Source: Cymodocea nodosa (Eukaryota; Streptophyta; Magnoliopsida; Alismatales; Cymodoceaceae). From it: DNA of 64,000 nucleotides. The DNA lies in assembly GCA_036874045.1 (NCBI GenBank), contig CM072335.1, forward strand, positions 8,018,001-8,082,000. The letters are read 5' to 3'. This document shows positions 11,401 to 24,877 of this stretch, one piece after another. The translations under genes and the position numbers were made by a program. The notes under the pieces are model-generated. The model made no database searches and had not been told where the DNA came from. It saw only the letters and a program-made list of their open reading frames with translations. Numbering within the stretch: the stretch's first letter is position 1; the number at the start of each line of letters is the position of its first letter.

Positions 11401-12442
11401 TTTTTTAAGGATTAATCATTAAAATTTTAATTCAAACCTACATGTGATGAAATTTTAATCTTGTCAAAATATGATTGATTAACCACCTAACTGTATTTAT
11501 TTCAAGTCATTTCGCTTTGCATAAATTTAGTTATGATTTTCTAAATTTCATGCATTAATCACATGTTGATGCATTACATCTCACATGCATGATGCCTTTT
11601 GATTTAAATCTAGGGAAAAAAAGGTAAGTTAGGTAATGTCATACATCATGATTGTCATTGCTTTTTTATTATTTGCATATTACATGCATTTTCACGTTCC
11701 ATGCATCATGTACTTATATGCATGTTATGCTTGCTTGCTTGTTGATCAACGATAGTGTAGTTAGTTGTGCCACCTAATTGAGATCAAGCCTTAACTTGTT
11801 AGAACTAGTTTAATTCAATTTAGGTTCACTTAGGGCTTATCTTCATTTCACACATAAATGAAAAATGTTGTGTATGACTATCTTCTAGGCTTTTAACACT
11901 TTTTGTCTTGAGTTTATTGGCTCACTCTCCTTTGAGTCATTTAGCTTAACCTCTCCTTTCTATCCTTCAACCTAATCTCTCCTTTTATGTTGTATACTTA
12001 GATACACTTATATCTTACACACGTGTTAACACCTATTAAACATTTAAGAGATCAATTCTTGTTTAGGTGTGTGGAGTGTTTAATACATTCCTCACATGTA
12101 ACCAAAAAACTTATTTAAAATTCTTTGGTTAAGCTAGTTAACCCTATCTGCTTTCTTAGGGCATGAATGTTACTTGTATGCATCACCTTACATCGCACTT
12201 AGAGTTTTCCTAGTTTACTTCTTTAATAGACTAAATGGTGACTCTTTTTTTTGAGATGTGAAAATTCTCAAGCATCGAGTTTGAATGTCGGTTGGTTCTT
12301 GTTTTGTTGGTGGCAACATCACAATTTCCTCTCATTTCTCCTTTACACCATCATAAGAAATGAGAGGAATTTTCCCCCATGTCTTTTCCTTCCATCTCCT
12401 CCCATTTCCCACCATGGAATGAGTGCGTAAATCCCCTCCTAA
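11400..12442 (+). mobile_element. LTR-like segment A (possible gypsy/Tat-type LTR end)
   Basis: This segment and 27240-28180 are diverged copies of one repeat. Shared landmarks come in the same order: a dense run of CATGCAT motifs, CCARAAAACTTATTT, TTGGTTARG, and GTTTTCYTAGTTT followed by AAAYTAR and GGTGACTC or GATGACTCC. The last motif resembles the GGCGACTCC seen after the LTR in many plant Tat-like gypsy elements. No coding domains are attached. The family name is an inference; the homology between the two segments is seen directly. Confidence 0.5.
12177..12442 (+). repeat. 266-bp direct repeat, left copy, flanking Copia-1
   Basis: It matches 17684-17949 over its full length with 7 differences by my count, all transitions. 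It abuts the outer side of the Copia-1 left LTR with 6 bases between them. It includes the end of LTR-like segment A, an inverted pair CTCTCATTTCT / AGAAATGAGAG, and a right edge CCCCTCCTAA like a PIF-type terminus. Confidence 0.9.
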
Positions 12443-12448
12443 CACTCA

Positions 12449-12620
12449 TGAAAAGATGAATCGAGAGAGTGGAGAAATTGAAAGAGGAATCGAGAGAGTG
12501 GAGAAATTGAATAGATGTATTATTAGGTTAAGAGGTAGATATATGTACAGCAGTAAATGGATATTTAAAGATCCATATATACAAAGATCCATATAACATA
12601 ATATAACATAACTTCTAACA
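12449..12620 (-). repeat. Copia-1 3' LTR
   Basis: It pairs with 17532-17682 and is somewhat longer because of a short internal duplication near its outer edge. The inner edge ends ACTTCTAACA and is followed by CTCCCTCTTAAGC, the complement of the polypurine tract. Confidence 0.88.
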
Positions 12621-15600
12621 CTCCCTCTTAAGCTGAGCGGCATAAATATAGATAAGGTTCAGCTTGTTACAAAATTGTTCTAGAGTCCTATTGCTAAGAG
12701 CCTTTGTTAGGACATCCGCCAGCTGATCTTTGGAGTGAATGAACGGCGTAGTGATGACCTATTTTTGAACATTGTCCCTAATGAAATGACAATCAACCTC
12801 TACATGCTTTGTTCTGTCATGAAAAGTGGGATTGTTAGCAATATGAATGGTAGCTTGATTATCACAGTAAAGCAGTATAGGTTCAGTTGACTTGTAGTTC
12901 TTGAGCCAATGCCTTCAACCAAATGAGTTCAGAGGTGGCATTGGACATAGCGCGGTACTCAGCTTCTGCACTTGACTTGGAGATTACATTTTGTTTTTTA
13001 CTACGTCAAGTAACCAGGTTCCCTCCAATGAAGGATAGATAGCTTGATGTTGATTTTCTGTCATGCTTATCACCAGCATATCTTGCATCAGAAAAACCTT
13101 AAATCTGTAGATGTCCATGTTTTTGATAAAGTAGTCTACGTCTAGGTTTTCCTTTGATATAAGAAAGTACCTTGATGACCCCTTTCCAATGAGCATCACG
13201 AGGAACATGCATAAATTGACTCAGAAGGTGGACAACATATGATATATCTGGTCTAGTGACTGTTAGATATATAAGCTTCCCAACAAGTCTCCTGTACTGT
13301 TCTGGTTGCCCATATAATGGAGTCATGTCATCCCACAAGGCATGATTGATCTCAATTGGGGTGCTCTCAGGTTTACACCCCTCAAGCCCTGTTTCTTTCA
13401 GGAGGTCAAGTGCATACTTCTTTTGAGACAAAGAGAGTTGTCCCTTAGAGTAGGCAAATTCAATGCCTAGGAAGTACCTAGGAGTGCCTATATCTTTGGT
13501 TGCGAAGTGCTATCGTAGGAAACATTTGGTATCTTCAATGTCAGCTTGATCACTCCCAGTTACGAGCATATCATCAACATAAACTACAAGAATAATAATG
13601 CCACTAGATGTATGTTTGATGAAGAGAGAATGATCTACACGATAGTTGGCGAAACCTCTAGTCCACATCACCCTACTAAACTTCTCAAACCAAGCTTTGG
13701 GACTTTGTTTGAGACCATAAATAACTTTGTGAAGAGAACACACTGTAGGCTCCTCCTGAACAACATAGCTAGGAGGTTGTTCCATAAAACCTGTTCTTCT
13801 AAATCACCATAGAGAAAAGCATTCTTGACATCAAGCTGAGTAAGAGTCCATGACTGATTGACAACCATGGAAAGAAGAACCCGAATAGAATCCAACCGAG
13901 CAATAGGCGAAAAAGTTTCAACATAATCCACTCCATACTCCTGAGAGAAACCACGAGTAACCAAGCGAGCCTTGTATCGCTTGATGGTGCCATCAACCTT
14001 CTGTTTGATGGTAAAAACCCACCAGCAAAACACTACATTGGTTCGTTTAGGACGGGGAATCAGCTCTCAAGTGCCACGAGAAAGTAGGACATCCATCTCC
14101 TCATCTATGACTTTCTTCCAGTGAGGTACTTGCATAGCTTCAGATGCATTCCTAAGTATAGACTCAGAGGAAATGTCAAGTGCAAAGTTACGAAAAACAG
14201 GGTTAAAGTTTTTATAAGAGACAAAATGAGATATAAGATGTAAGGTACAGGATCTTGTGCCTTTGCAAAGGGTAATAGGTAAAAGACCATCATCATCGGA
14301 GATGGAATCCTCACATTCAGGTGTGGAGGGGGCAGGGGTAGCAGCAGCAGTAGGTGGAGACAAGCGTGGTCTGCGACTGTAAACTTGTAGAGGTCGGTGA
14401 GTGTGTGACTGTCCTTGATTAGATTCTTGTAACATAGTAGAAGTAGGAATAGCAGGGAGATGTTTCAAATGAGAAGATGACGACTCAGAAGGGGTGGAGC
14501 CATCAAAGAAATGGTGAGACTCAAAGAAGGTGACATCCATGGTAGTATAATACTTCTTTGTAGAAGGATGATACAATTAATATCCCTTCTGAGTTCGAGA
14601 ATAACCAACAAAAACACATTTAAAGACTTGAGGAGAGAGTTTATCAAGAGAAGGAGAGAGATCCTGAACAAAAGCAACACAACCAAACACCTTAGGAGAG
14701 ATAGAAAACAATTCCTTATTTGGATAAAGCCGATGAAGGGAAATTGCTCCCCTCAGAGGAGTGGAAGGCATCCGGTTAATGAGATAGGTGGCAGTGAGGA
14801 TGACATCAGACCAAAGATATTTAGGATCAGTGGTAGTATACATGAGTGTTCGAGCTACATCCAAAATGTGACAATGCTTGCGTTCTACAATTCCATTTTG
14901 TTGAGATATATAGGGGCATGTAGTTTGATGTTGAATACCAGAAGATGAATAAATAGATTGAAAGGAGTTTTGCATAAATTCAAGAGCATTATCAGTGCGC
15001 ATAATTTTGGGGCAAACATCAAACTGGTTTTGAATTTCATTTAGAAATTGCTGAAAAACATTTACAACACCTTGACGATCTTTTAACAAGCATACCCAAG
15101 ACACACAAGAATAATTATCAACAAAAACAATGTAGTACTTGTGTCCTTGGACAGAAGGAACACGACTAGGACCCTAAATATCACAATGTACTAAATCAAA
15201 CTTGTTTAAAGACGACGACAGACTAAGACGTGAGAAGGTAGCACGTGTATGCTTACCAAACTGATAGGACTCACAATCAAAAGAGGTAATGGATATTCAA
15301 GGGAGAGCTTGTCGAAGCTTCTCTAGAGATGGGTGCCCAAGGTGATAGTGCCAATTGTAGGAGGAATCTGTACTGGACATGCACGCAATTAATCCACAAG
15401 GAATACAATCACGGACCAACATATATGCTTCATTTGACTGCTTATGCCCTAAACCAATCCTCCGACCCGTCTGTAAGTCTTGAAAAGTACAATGAAAAAG
15501 ATAAAAAGTGAATTTGCATGATAATTGAATGGTAATGACACTAATGGATAATAAATTAAATGAAAAATTAGGAACATAAAGGACATTGCTCAGTCTAATC

Positions 15601-17531
15601 TGAGTGGAGGCTTGAATATCTCCATGTGTAGATACAGAGCATGAACGACCATCAGCTATGGTAACAAAAGATTTGTTTGATATTGATATTAGGTGTTCGA
15701 AAAGGGTAGAAGTACCTGATAGGTGTGATGAGACACCCGAGTCTATAATCCAAGAAGTATCAGATGAAACAGATTGAGCAGGAGAAGTACCTAATGGATG
15801 ATGAAAGATAGTAGCTTGTGCACTCATGGCCTGTGAAGACATGGTTCCCTGAGACTGAACAAGACGATTATAGGTAGCTTGAGAAATAGTAATGGTGGAC
15901 TCAGATGTCTTATTTCCTGTGTTCCGTCCAGAAGAAGATGCAATATGAGCCTGTGCGGGCTTGAGATGTGGGAATTTATCTCAACACATATTAGAACGAT
16001 GTCCTTGCCTTCCACACCATTGACATTTCGTTCTTCACGCCTCTTAGTACCACGATTCCCCTCTTTGACATTAGGAGTTACAAGTGTAGTCTAATTTGTA
16101 ACAGGAGAGACTATGGACGAAGAAGTAGAGATCCGTAAGGCCTTGGCAAAAGTCTCATATAGATCAGACATAGTATCTGCGCCCAGAATAGGACCATGTA
16201 GCTGAGATGACACTTCTAGGTTCAAATTGGCTAAATAAAAGGTGACGACAAGCTCTTCTCTATATCGAAGGAATGTAGAGATATCTGTGGTAAGTGGCTG
16301 ATACACATTCAACTCATTGATCAGACCCCTGAAGATGTTATAATGTTCTTGGCAAGACTTCGCCCCTTGTCTAAGATGAAACAAGTCATCATATAGCTTG
16401 AAGATTTTTGAGACATTCTTCTCATGTCCATACATGCATTTTAATGTAATCTATATCTCACATGATGGTCTAAGCATGGAAACTCCACGAGCAACAGAAG
16501 GTTCCATACTTGATAACATCCAAGAAATGATTGCAGCGTCATCTGCATACCAATCTTGGTAACCAGTATCTTTTGCATCCAGAGGTGGTGAATGTAGATG
16601 ATGCTCCTGTCGATAGCTTATGACAATAATTTCAAAACTTTGTGCCCATAGCATATAATTGGAGCCATTTAAGCGTTCAGGCATACCCATAAATTGTCTG
16701 ACAAAAAGTGGAGTCGAAGAACTACCTGAAGCAGCCATAGAGATCAACATTGATCTCAACAATCTGAAACACTAAAGGCAGACAAAGACTTGTACAAGAC
16801 TATCCAAGACAGAATTTTTTTTTTGAAAGACAATCTAAGAATTGCAGTAAACCGAAACCAAAGAAGATTTCTGTCAATTACAAATATAAAAACATAAGAC
16901 GATCGACTTTTCACTATAATGATTAACGACAAAGTGCACTATTTTCTGTTTAATAGATCAGGAGATTCAACAACACGAATTTGATGCCAAGTACCTTTAA
17001 TACACAGACAAGAGTTTCTAATGCATACGTCCTGGTTAGGCGCGGACGTCAGGACCTCCGAGGGACTGTGAGATCAGTTCCTCCTTACAGGCTCCCCCGT
17101 GACCGGAGAAGGAAGTTACCCCCGTGACTGGAGCAATTGCGGTTACGGTTGACTTCTTTGAAAGCAGAGTTTGTGACTGAGCCTTGTGCATCTCGTCGTC
17201 GAAGCTAGATGACAGCCGCCCCTACTAGAACGGGCAGACTGGTAATGCGCCAAACAAGCCCGCTCAAGAAGTGAAACCCAACCATTCACACCAACTTAAT
17301 ACCACCACACGGTTGACAAGCTTGCGCTACCAAGTTCGGCTTCCATCCGCGTACCGTCATCTCAACATTCGGCGGAGATTAGGGCTCGATGAAGATGACC
17401 TTACTTGAACAGAATCTCTTGGTATGATGGGAGGGAGTCTTCGACCACGCGGGGGGATGACCGAGGTCTTCAGAGGGGACGATCGTGTGGTACGACCGAT
17501 GTCTTCAGTTTCTGGTTGCTCTGATACCAAG

Positions 17532-17682
17532 TGAAGAAGTTGGAAGAGGAATCGAGAGAGTGGAGAAATTGAATAGATGTATTATTAGGTTAGGAGGTAG
17601 ATATATGTACAACAGTAAATAGATCTTTAAAGATCCATATACACAAAAATCCATATAACATAATATAACATAACTTCTAACA
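17532..17682 (-). repeat. Copia-1 5' LTR
   Basis: Bounded on the minus strand by TGTTAGAAGT and an end two bases before TGGTATCAGAGC. The promoter side of the LTR contains ATATTATGTTATATGGATTT. The leader between here and gag (about 16990-17520) is unusually GC-rich for the window. Confidence 0.88.
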
Positions 17683-17683
17683 T

Positions 17684-17949
17684 TATGCATCACCTTACAT
17701 CGTACTTAGAGTTTTTCTAGTTTACTTCTTTAATAGACTAAATGGTGACTCTTTTTTTTGAGATGTGAGAATTCTCAAGCATCGAGTTTGGATGTCGGTC
17801 GGTTCTTGTTTTGTTGGTGGCAACATCACAATTTCCTCTCATTTCTCCCTTACACCATCATAAGAAATGAGAGGAATTTTCCCCCATGTCTTCTCCTTCC
17901 ATCTCCTCCCATTTCCCACCATGGAATGAGTGCGTAAATCCCCTCCTAA
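17684..17949 (+). repeat. 266-bp direct repeat, right copy, flanking Copia-1
   Basis: The partner of 12177-12442. It starts one base beyond the 5' LTR of Copia-1 and ends CCCTCCTAA shortly before the Copia-2 remains. Confidence 0.9.
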
Positions 17950-20894
17950 TTACTTTTCCTAAAAGGAGGGATTTGGCTCTATAAGAGTGATTTCTAGCTT
18001 GCAATCATGATAATTAGTTTCTTTGAGTAGGTCCATTGCATACATATGTTGTGACAAAATTATTTTTTATTTAGAGTATGTAAATTCAATTATGAAGAAA
18101 TAGTCTAATATACTCATATCTTTTGTAGTAAAGAACTTATAGAAATAGACTTTGGTCTTTGCAATTTCGATTGCATCATTGCCTATTATAAGAATATCAT
18201 TAACATAACTGTCTTTTGTAACATAATAGATCCTAACTATCTATTTTATAAAGACAAAATGATCAACTACACAATATTGAAAACCTCCATTTAACATAAC
18301 ATGGCTGAATTTGTCAAACCATGCTTGAAAACTTTGTTTAAGGTCATAAAAAGTCATTTTCAATTTGCACACTATATTCTCTCCTTGAGTAACATATCTA
18401 GGATGTTATTTCATATAAACCTCTTCCTTTAGAACACCATAAATAAAAACATTTTTGACGTCAAGTTGACATAGTTACCATTCATAATTATCTACAATAG
18501 ACAACAAGTTATGAAAGTTAAGTCTAGCTAAAAGTGAAAAAGTCTGTATATAATGGACATTTGTGTTACTAATATGCTTGTAATGGATGGGTTGAATCAT
18601 TTTCTCTATTACTAGTCTCTTAGGTTGAATCATTCTCTCTATAAGTAGACTTGCTACTAAGAAGAACAAGAATAGCAAGAGGAACAATATTAGGATCTTT
18701 AGACATTTCAAAGAAGTAGGATTGAAATTCAAAGAAGGTGACATTAATAGATATATAATATGTTTTTGTAGGAGGATTGGAAATACCAATATCTTTTTTG
18801 AGTCCTAGAATACCTAATAAAGAATACATGAGAGACCAAGTAGAAAACTTATTTAAACTTAGAAGGATGAAAACATTGATATCTTTTTTAAGTCCTAAAA
18901 TATCTAATAAAGACATACTTGAGAGATCAAGTAGAAATCTTATTTAGACTAAAGAAAAAGTCTTGAACAAATACAATACACCCAAAGGTAGAGTAAAAAG
19001 TTCTATATCGAGGAAAGATGGCGAAGTGAAGTCTTACTTTCGAAGGATGTAAAAGGCATATAGTTTACAAGATACAAAGTAGTTAGAGTAATGTCATACC
19101 ATAGATATTTTGGAATCTTTATTTGAAGAAGGGTTTGGGTAATATTTAAAATGTGACAATATTTATGTTCTGAAATTCATTTTATTTGAAAATATAGAGG
19201 CATGTGGTTTGATAAACAACACCAAGAGAAACACAAAATGGCTAAAAAACATTACTAACAAATTCTAAAGCATTATTAGTATACAATGCTTTTGGAGTAA
19301 TAGAATATTGAGGTTTTATTTTAACAAAAAAAAATTTGAATAATAGTTAAGATATACTTTGATGATCTTTTAGTAAATAAACTTGAGATACTATAAAGTA
19401 ATCATCTACAACCACAATGTAATATTGATACTTAGAGATAGATGATGTTAAACATCATAATAAACTAACTCAAAAACACTACCACTTAATGTTAACTGAA
19501 GATGACGAAAGTTGATATGACTATGCTTACTTAATCGACACAACTCATACTTAAATGGAGAAATAGAAATCCATGACAATCCTAGTTTGAGTTTTTGAAA
19601 TCAAGGAGATGATCAAGCTAAAGATGCCACAAGATAAATGGCTTTATAGTAGATATTAATGCAACTAATCTACGTGAAAGAGTATTATGAACCAAGATGT
19701 ACATGCTATCACCTTGTATATGGCCCAAACTAACTCTCTTTCTCATTTATGGATTTTGAAAAGTACAATGTATGAGAAAAATATCACTCGACATAAAAAT
19801 TGTATAATAATAGTACTAATAGATAGAATGTTCATAGAAAATTTAAGAATATAAAAGGTTTGGTCAAGTTAAATTTTAGACGTGACATTGTTAGTGCTAT
19901 GACTAGAAATTGACATGATCACCCATTAGTTACAATGACACTCTTAAAGTTTGGTAATTTGTGTAAGCATGTAAAAAGATTAACACTACTTGTTATATGG
20001 TGTAAGACTCTTAAATTAATAATCCAAAGACTTCGATCCATATCTATACTTGAAGTGGATGCTAATGTGGTAGTAATAGAGGAGTTAGTAGTCTATAACT
20101 ACATGAAACGTTTGTAGTCTGCTTATGAAATTATTACCTTGATAAAATTGGTAGATTTTATTGGCCTTGTTGTGGTATTCATTGATTTTGTGGCCTATAC
20201 TTTTCGCATCATCTCTTTAGACGATAATTAGTTTGACTATAGTGAGGATAGGATATGTGTCACTTTTCATCAAGTTTTCCTCCCTTGTTATTTTTGCTAG
20301 TTTTGGGGCCACCACTTCTTGGTGGAGGTTTAATAGTTATAGTTGCAACTTCCTCATTTTGAGAATGGTTTGTTGAGGTCTTATGAACATAAGTAAAAGT
20401 AGTGGAAAGATTAGTTAAGTGATCTCTCCACCAAGGATCTATCCATGAGCTTGAGACATTAAATTAGATGGTAAATCAGCTAAAAATGTTGTAACACATA
20501 GATCATTCTTGTACTATTTAAGTATAGTAGTGTTAATTGTAAACAATTAATAGTTATCTAATTCGTCAAACAGTGATCTCATTGTACCATGATATGCATG
20601 TAGTGATTGTCTAGTCATATTAGAGAAATGTTCATAGATTTTATAAACATGAACAAATTTTTCTTATGCCCATACATTTCTCTCAAAGTATTTCAGATAA
20701 CCTTAGCTAGACGAAGCATTATGACTCTACCTAACATTTTGAAGTTCAATATTATTCTCTAACTACGTGACAACTGCACAATCATCTGCAAATCAATTGT
20801 TATGTATGTCATTTTTGAGATTAGGAGGGGGCTTTGTCAGATGATGTCTCTTTTGTTGGGTAGCTACAAAGGTTTGAAAACTTTTCATCTATAT

Positions 20895-22002
20895 GGGGTT
20901 GTTTGTGCATCAGAAGTGGTGAGAAATTAAATGATGAAAAAGTTTGAAGATGATGAAAAATGAAAATGACTGTAAATGACATTTGTGAAAATGATTAGAA
21001 AGAAATGTTGAGAAATTGAATTTGGGGTGTTTGTGTAGTTGTGAGAATTGATAGGAAATGAAATGTAGTACTTTTATCTAAATCTTAATTAATATGATTA
21101 ACATTAAATTACATAGAAAATTTAAAAAATAATTGGCATTCTTAGTAGATTATTTTCAGTTAAATTTTCCTAAATATATTGTAGAAAAAATAAAATGTCA
21201 TGTTTTAAAGACAATAATCAGTAAAATATTATTTTTAAAGCTTAAAACAAAAAATCCAAATAAAATGATAGAACCCTTAAAATCTCCTCTTTCCTTTTTC
21301 CTGATTACTCCTCATTGCAAATGGTTGGGTACCACTTCTAAGATTGCATAGGTAAAGCTCCTTGTGTATGATCAATCACTCATTGGAAACTTGTTGTCAC
21401 TCCTCCTCGATTGCACCCCTGGATAGAGGAAAAAACAGAGGTGGGTGTTAGTTTTGCCCAATTGAATAGTCTTTGTACCCACTAGGTGGATCCACCTAAA
21501 GACCTGCCCTTGCTACCACAGAGCTTGATGTGTGGTTCAACCCTCTTCTTGTTGTGCACATTACATGAAGGAGCATAAAGTCAATGGCTAAAACCTCCCT
21601 ACGCGGATGACCTTTTCAACCAAATGGAAGTTCATTGTACAACATGCCTTCACCTACTTAGACAGGGAGAATGAAGGTTAGTGCCAACCCTTATGTGGTT
21701 GCTTCACCAATCAATAAACTCACCTCCTTGCACACATACACATGCAAGTTGTAATGAGGAGGTTACAATCATAAGTGAGGATGGTTGGGATGGACCGTTG
21801 TGTGATTAGATGAGTGGGACAATCGACTTGATTTTTGCTCATTTTGGAGAGATAAGGTCGAGAAAAGATGAGTTATAATAGTTTATATATATTAGAAATG
21901 ATGAGAAACGATTTCCCATCATCTTTGATGGAACAAACACAAGAAATGGTGAGAATTAATTTTCTTTCCATCTATTTCTGTCCATTTCTGTAGGCATAAA
22001 TA
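20895..22002. mobile_element. Non-autonomous PIF-like element inside Copia-2
   Basis: The left end GGGGTTGTTTGTGCATC and a second motif, GGGGTGTTTGTGTAG, near 21033 match the PIF termini of this window, including the nearby GAGAAATGA-type sequence. The right end, read inward on the other strand, gives ATATTTATGCCTACAGAA, a weaker match. No transposase sequence was recognised in its 1.1 kb. Borders are approximate, and I could not confirm a TTA or TAA duplication. Confidence 0.55.
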
Positions 22003-22488
22003 TCTACTATGAGGTGTTCTTTTCATTCAATTTTTTTAATATACAAGTAAGTTGATGAATAGTAGTCTTTCTAAGTCATGTGGAGACCTCAGTATCCTTA
22101 TTACAAATAGTTCTCAACTCAAAGAATGAGATAGGAGCTTTGTGAGGTACCGTCCTCACACATTACAACATACTGTCTAATAGCCCTAATGTGAACTATG
22201 ATAGGGGGCAACCTTGTCATGAGTCACAGGAAGGATTGAAGGCATGTGCATGTGTGCTACACTAGAGACACATGTAGAAGAGGAGAGAAACTATGTGCAT
22301 AGGGAGGGTTGTGCAACTTACGGAAGAGGAGAGAATGTAGATGCCTTGCGACTGTGACTTGTAGTACTGGTGAGAATAGACCTAAGTGAGTGTCAAGCAC
22401 TGATTGCGATGGATGTGGTGCTTGGTGGATGTAACGATGCATGTGGTGGGAGACTAGGATTGTTGAGATTATGGTGACTCTGGTTCCA

Positions 22489-22589
22489 TGTGATCAGGGT
22501 AGAAAACTTGATTAATTACATTAATAGAAGGGATTACATATATAAAAGGTTTAGGTTAAATGGATCCTTAAATGGATATCCGATTAACA
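22489..22589 (-). repeat. Probable 5' LTR of Copia-2
   Basis: About 100 bases with TG...CA borders (TGTGATCAGG to CGATTAACA). On its left, CTCTGGTTCCATG is a degraded complement of the initiator-Met primer-binding site. It contains ATTACATATATA and paired GGATCC/GGATATCC-like stretches, like the LTRs of the other copia copies here. Confidence 0.5.
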
Positions 22590-22599
22590 CTTTCTCCAT

Positions 22600-22860
22600 A
22601 CAATATAATGGTGCAAGTGATGCCTAGAATGTATTTGCGTTTATATTCATCTGTACCATTTTGTTGAGATGTGTAATGTAAGTGATTTGATGAATAATCC
22701 TTAATGAAGCATAATAGGATTAACTCCCAGTTTGATCAAATTTGAGAGCATTATCAACATGTGAAGCTTTAGAAATAATAGAAAATTAATTCATTTTTTC
22801 AGTAAATAAATTTTTGATTACATCTAGAACATGAACATAATTTGATTTGCTTAGTAGATC
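22600..22860 (-). mobile_element. Copia integrase fragment
   Basis: A scrap of an older copia element on the minus strand. It includes CCATTTTGTTGAGATGTGTA and TTGAGAGCATTATCAACATG, which parallel the integrase region of Copia-1 near 14900-15000. Copia-2 appears to have inserted next to or into it. Broken; no ends seen. Confidence 0.6.
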
Positions 22861-24325
22861 TGAAGGAAAACACCATCAACTTTGCATAGGCAACCAGCTG
22901 GATGACAAAAATGATGACAAGAAATTGGCAGCCTAGATCATGGACAAAAATAGTGAGCGTAGCTAGCAACATTGCTTGCATGGCCTGGGTTGGCTGATAA
23001 CCTTGGAGGGGAGAGATGAGGGTGATGCGAGGTTGAGATGATTACTTAAAGGAGGCTGACGACAGTCTGGCTTGACTACTAGTGTGGGAGGCTGGTGGCT
23101 AACCAGTGCTAGATTCTGGCAGCAGTAGGTCCTCTTCATTCTTTTTTGTTTTGTTGGGGTTAAACTTGGTGTTTTGGTTACTGTTACCATGTGAGGTGGA
23201 GGAAAAATGAAGATTGTTTATATATGTAAATAAGGATACCCTTTTGGTGGTTTTTATAGTTGGATTGTTTGATTTGTTGTCTTTCATTTCACAGTAAGTG
23301 TGAAAATCATTCAAGATGATATATATTTAATTTTGTTACATATTTGAAGAACCACCAATGAGGATGATTCCGAGAGAATTTTCCCTAAAGGTTTGCTATT
23401 GAGTCAGAAGAGTCTACACTATACCAATCCAGTTCAATCCTTAATATTTAACTAATGTGAGAATATTGCTCCCTCCTCCAATAGGGCATCTAGTCTTGTA
23501 ACAAACCACCATGCTTCCTACCTAAAACTCTCATCATTGGGTGGCTATGGCATTTCCCTCTAGAGTTTATATGAGTAAGACATTGGTAACCTAATCTGAG
23601 TGTTTAGGCATCACATTATGTATCACAAATTGCCTTTTTTTGAGACATGTTTTGGACTTGACTATCTTTGATACCATTCATGCTAATCATATAAGAACCT
23701 GTCCCAGTAGTTAGCTATTGAGGGAGAAGGCCTTACATTGTATCAGACCCTCGGAGCACTTGATTTAATAAATTGGGACTATGCACCCCCATATGATCTC
23801 TTGCCTGGTAGCAGGTGAGAATCCTATTTGTCATAATCTTGGATGACAAAATCTCATTTATTTACTCAAATATTTATTAGCCTTGATCTTTGGGAAGTAT
23901 TCAATTTTACAAATTTTATTTATGGATTTTAGTTTCCATTGAACATTTTATATGGTGGTTAAAAGCTAGATATGTTGATGCTAATACAAAAGTTGGTCAC
24001 TCAGGTTGTCTTTTGAAATTTAGTTCTCTGACATCCCTTTTCTATCCAAATAATGGAAGTTCCTACTGAACAGTGTAGCAAGGAATACGTGGCTGATATG
24101 TTTGTATATTATTCTGTAATGTTTATTATCTGCATGTGATCATAATTTGGGATAACCAGATGTGGAATTATGTCCTTTGCTCTGAGGCCTGATGTATATG
24201 ATGGTGTTGGAGGAAGTTATTATATTTGGTATCTTCACTTTAGAGTATTATTTTTTTGAATGCTACTCCTAAAAGAATACCTGACATACATGGCTATGCA
24301 TAGCATTTCTTTTAGGAAAGCCATA
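22861..24325. other. Intron 1, unassigned
   Basis: Short frames on the minus strand (22799-23314) have Ser/Pro/Lys-rich products with no recognised domain. No element ends were seen. The last few hundred bases before exon 2 may be original intron. Confidence 0.4.
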
Positions 24326-24420
24326 TAGTGTAATACAACAACAAAATAACAGCAGCTTGTGTCATAATTTCCCCATGTGGGGTCGGCCACCCATATGATG
24401 TAAAATGAAAATTTGTTTGC
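24326..24420 (+). mobile_element. Au-like SINE trace
   Basis: AATACAACAACAAAATAAC followed by CCCCATGTGGGGTCGGCCAC resembles the conserved 3' half of plant Au-type SINEs (CAACAACAAC, then GTGGGGTCGGCTA). The 5' tRNA-derived part and a T-rich tail with target duplication were not identified, so it is probably truncated. Confidence 0.4.
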
Positions 24421-24530
24421 TTCCCAAAGTAGGACTATATATTTTAATATCATTCTCTACTTATTAAACATCTACCTCCTAATTCATGAATGCACTAATT
24501 AGTTTTTTTGTGCTGTATAAATGACTACAG

Positions 24531-24617
24531 AAGCTCAGCTTGGTCAATGGTGTCCTGTTTACAGGTGGATGGGCAAAAAAGGGACTATATTATGAAACAG
24601 CAAGGAAAATATTCCTG
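24531..24617 (+). CDS. GGH: GGH exon 2
   Basis: 29 codons between acceptor GACTACAG and donor GTATTT, phase 0 at both ends. It reads KLSLVNGVLFTGGWAKKG and so on, the highly conserved plant GGH block LVNGVIFTGGWAK. It follows exon 1 at the family's usual junction (FNES...YE then KL). No lesion seen. Confidence 0.93.
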
Positions 24618-24877
24618 GTATTTTTTAATATAATTGTTTGTTTCATCAATTTATGTAATGCCCATTGGTTAGTTATGTTGACCCTTTTCTATGAATATCT
24701 TATTATATTTCACCATATTTTGGGAATATTTTTTCACATAGATCATTCCTTATAGGGCACACTTCCTGTGATTATAGGAAACATAAGTACTACACTCATA
24801 AATTACAAGGGCATTCAGCTTCTTTGTTCTTCCCCATGATTGTTACATCATCTGAATTCATTGGCATATCTTTGCAG

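Larger units (their letters stand above)
12449..17682 (-). mobile_element. Copia-1: Ty1/copia LTR retrotransposon, both LTRs, broken
   Basis: A fossil copia element on the minus strand, about 5.2 kb. The 5' LTR is at 17532-17682 and the 3' LTR at 12449-12620, with TG...CA ends in either reading. The primer-binding site TGGTATCAGAG (initiator Met tRNA type) lies just inside the 5' LTR, and a purine-rich tract beside the 3' LTR. Order of parts on the minus strand: gag about 16760-15850, protease near 15770, integrase about 15500-14580, reverse transcriptase about 14030-13200, RNase H about 13100-12640. It looks fairly young for this window (aligned LTR parts about 4-5% different by eye) but has roughly eight to ten breaks. 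No matching 5-base target duplication was seen; a 266-bp repeat flanks it instead. Confidence 0.92.
17990..22589 (-). mobile_element. Copia-2: decayed copia element interrupted by a PIF-like insertion
   Basis: An old copia fossil on the minus strand. Remains of reverse transcriptase lie at about 18000-18500, integrase 18780-19480, protease and pre-integrase 19600-20100, and gag 20200-20890. The body is split by a non-autonomous PIF-like element at 20895-22002. A probable 5' LTR lies at 22489-22589, preceded on its inner side by a weak primer-binding-site match. The 3' end and 3' LTR are missing. It has dozens of breaks and is clearly older than Copia-1. Confidence 0.75.
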
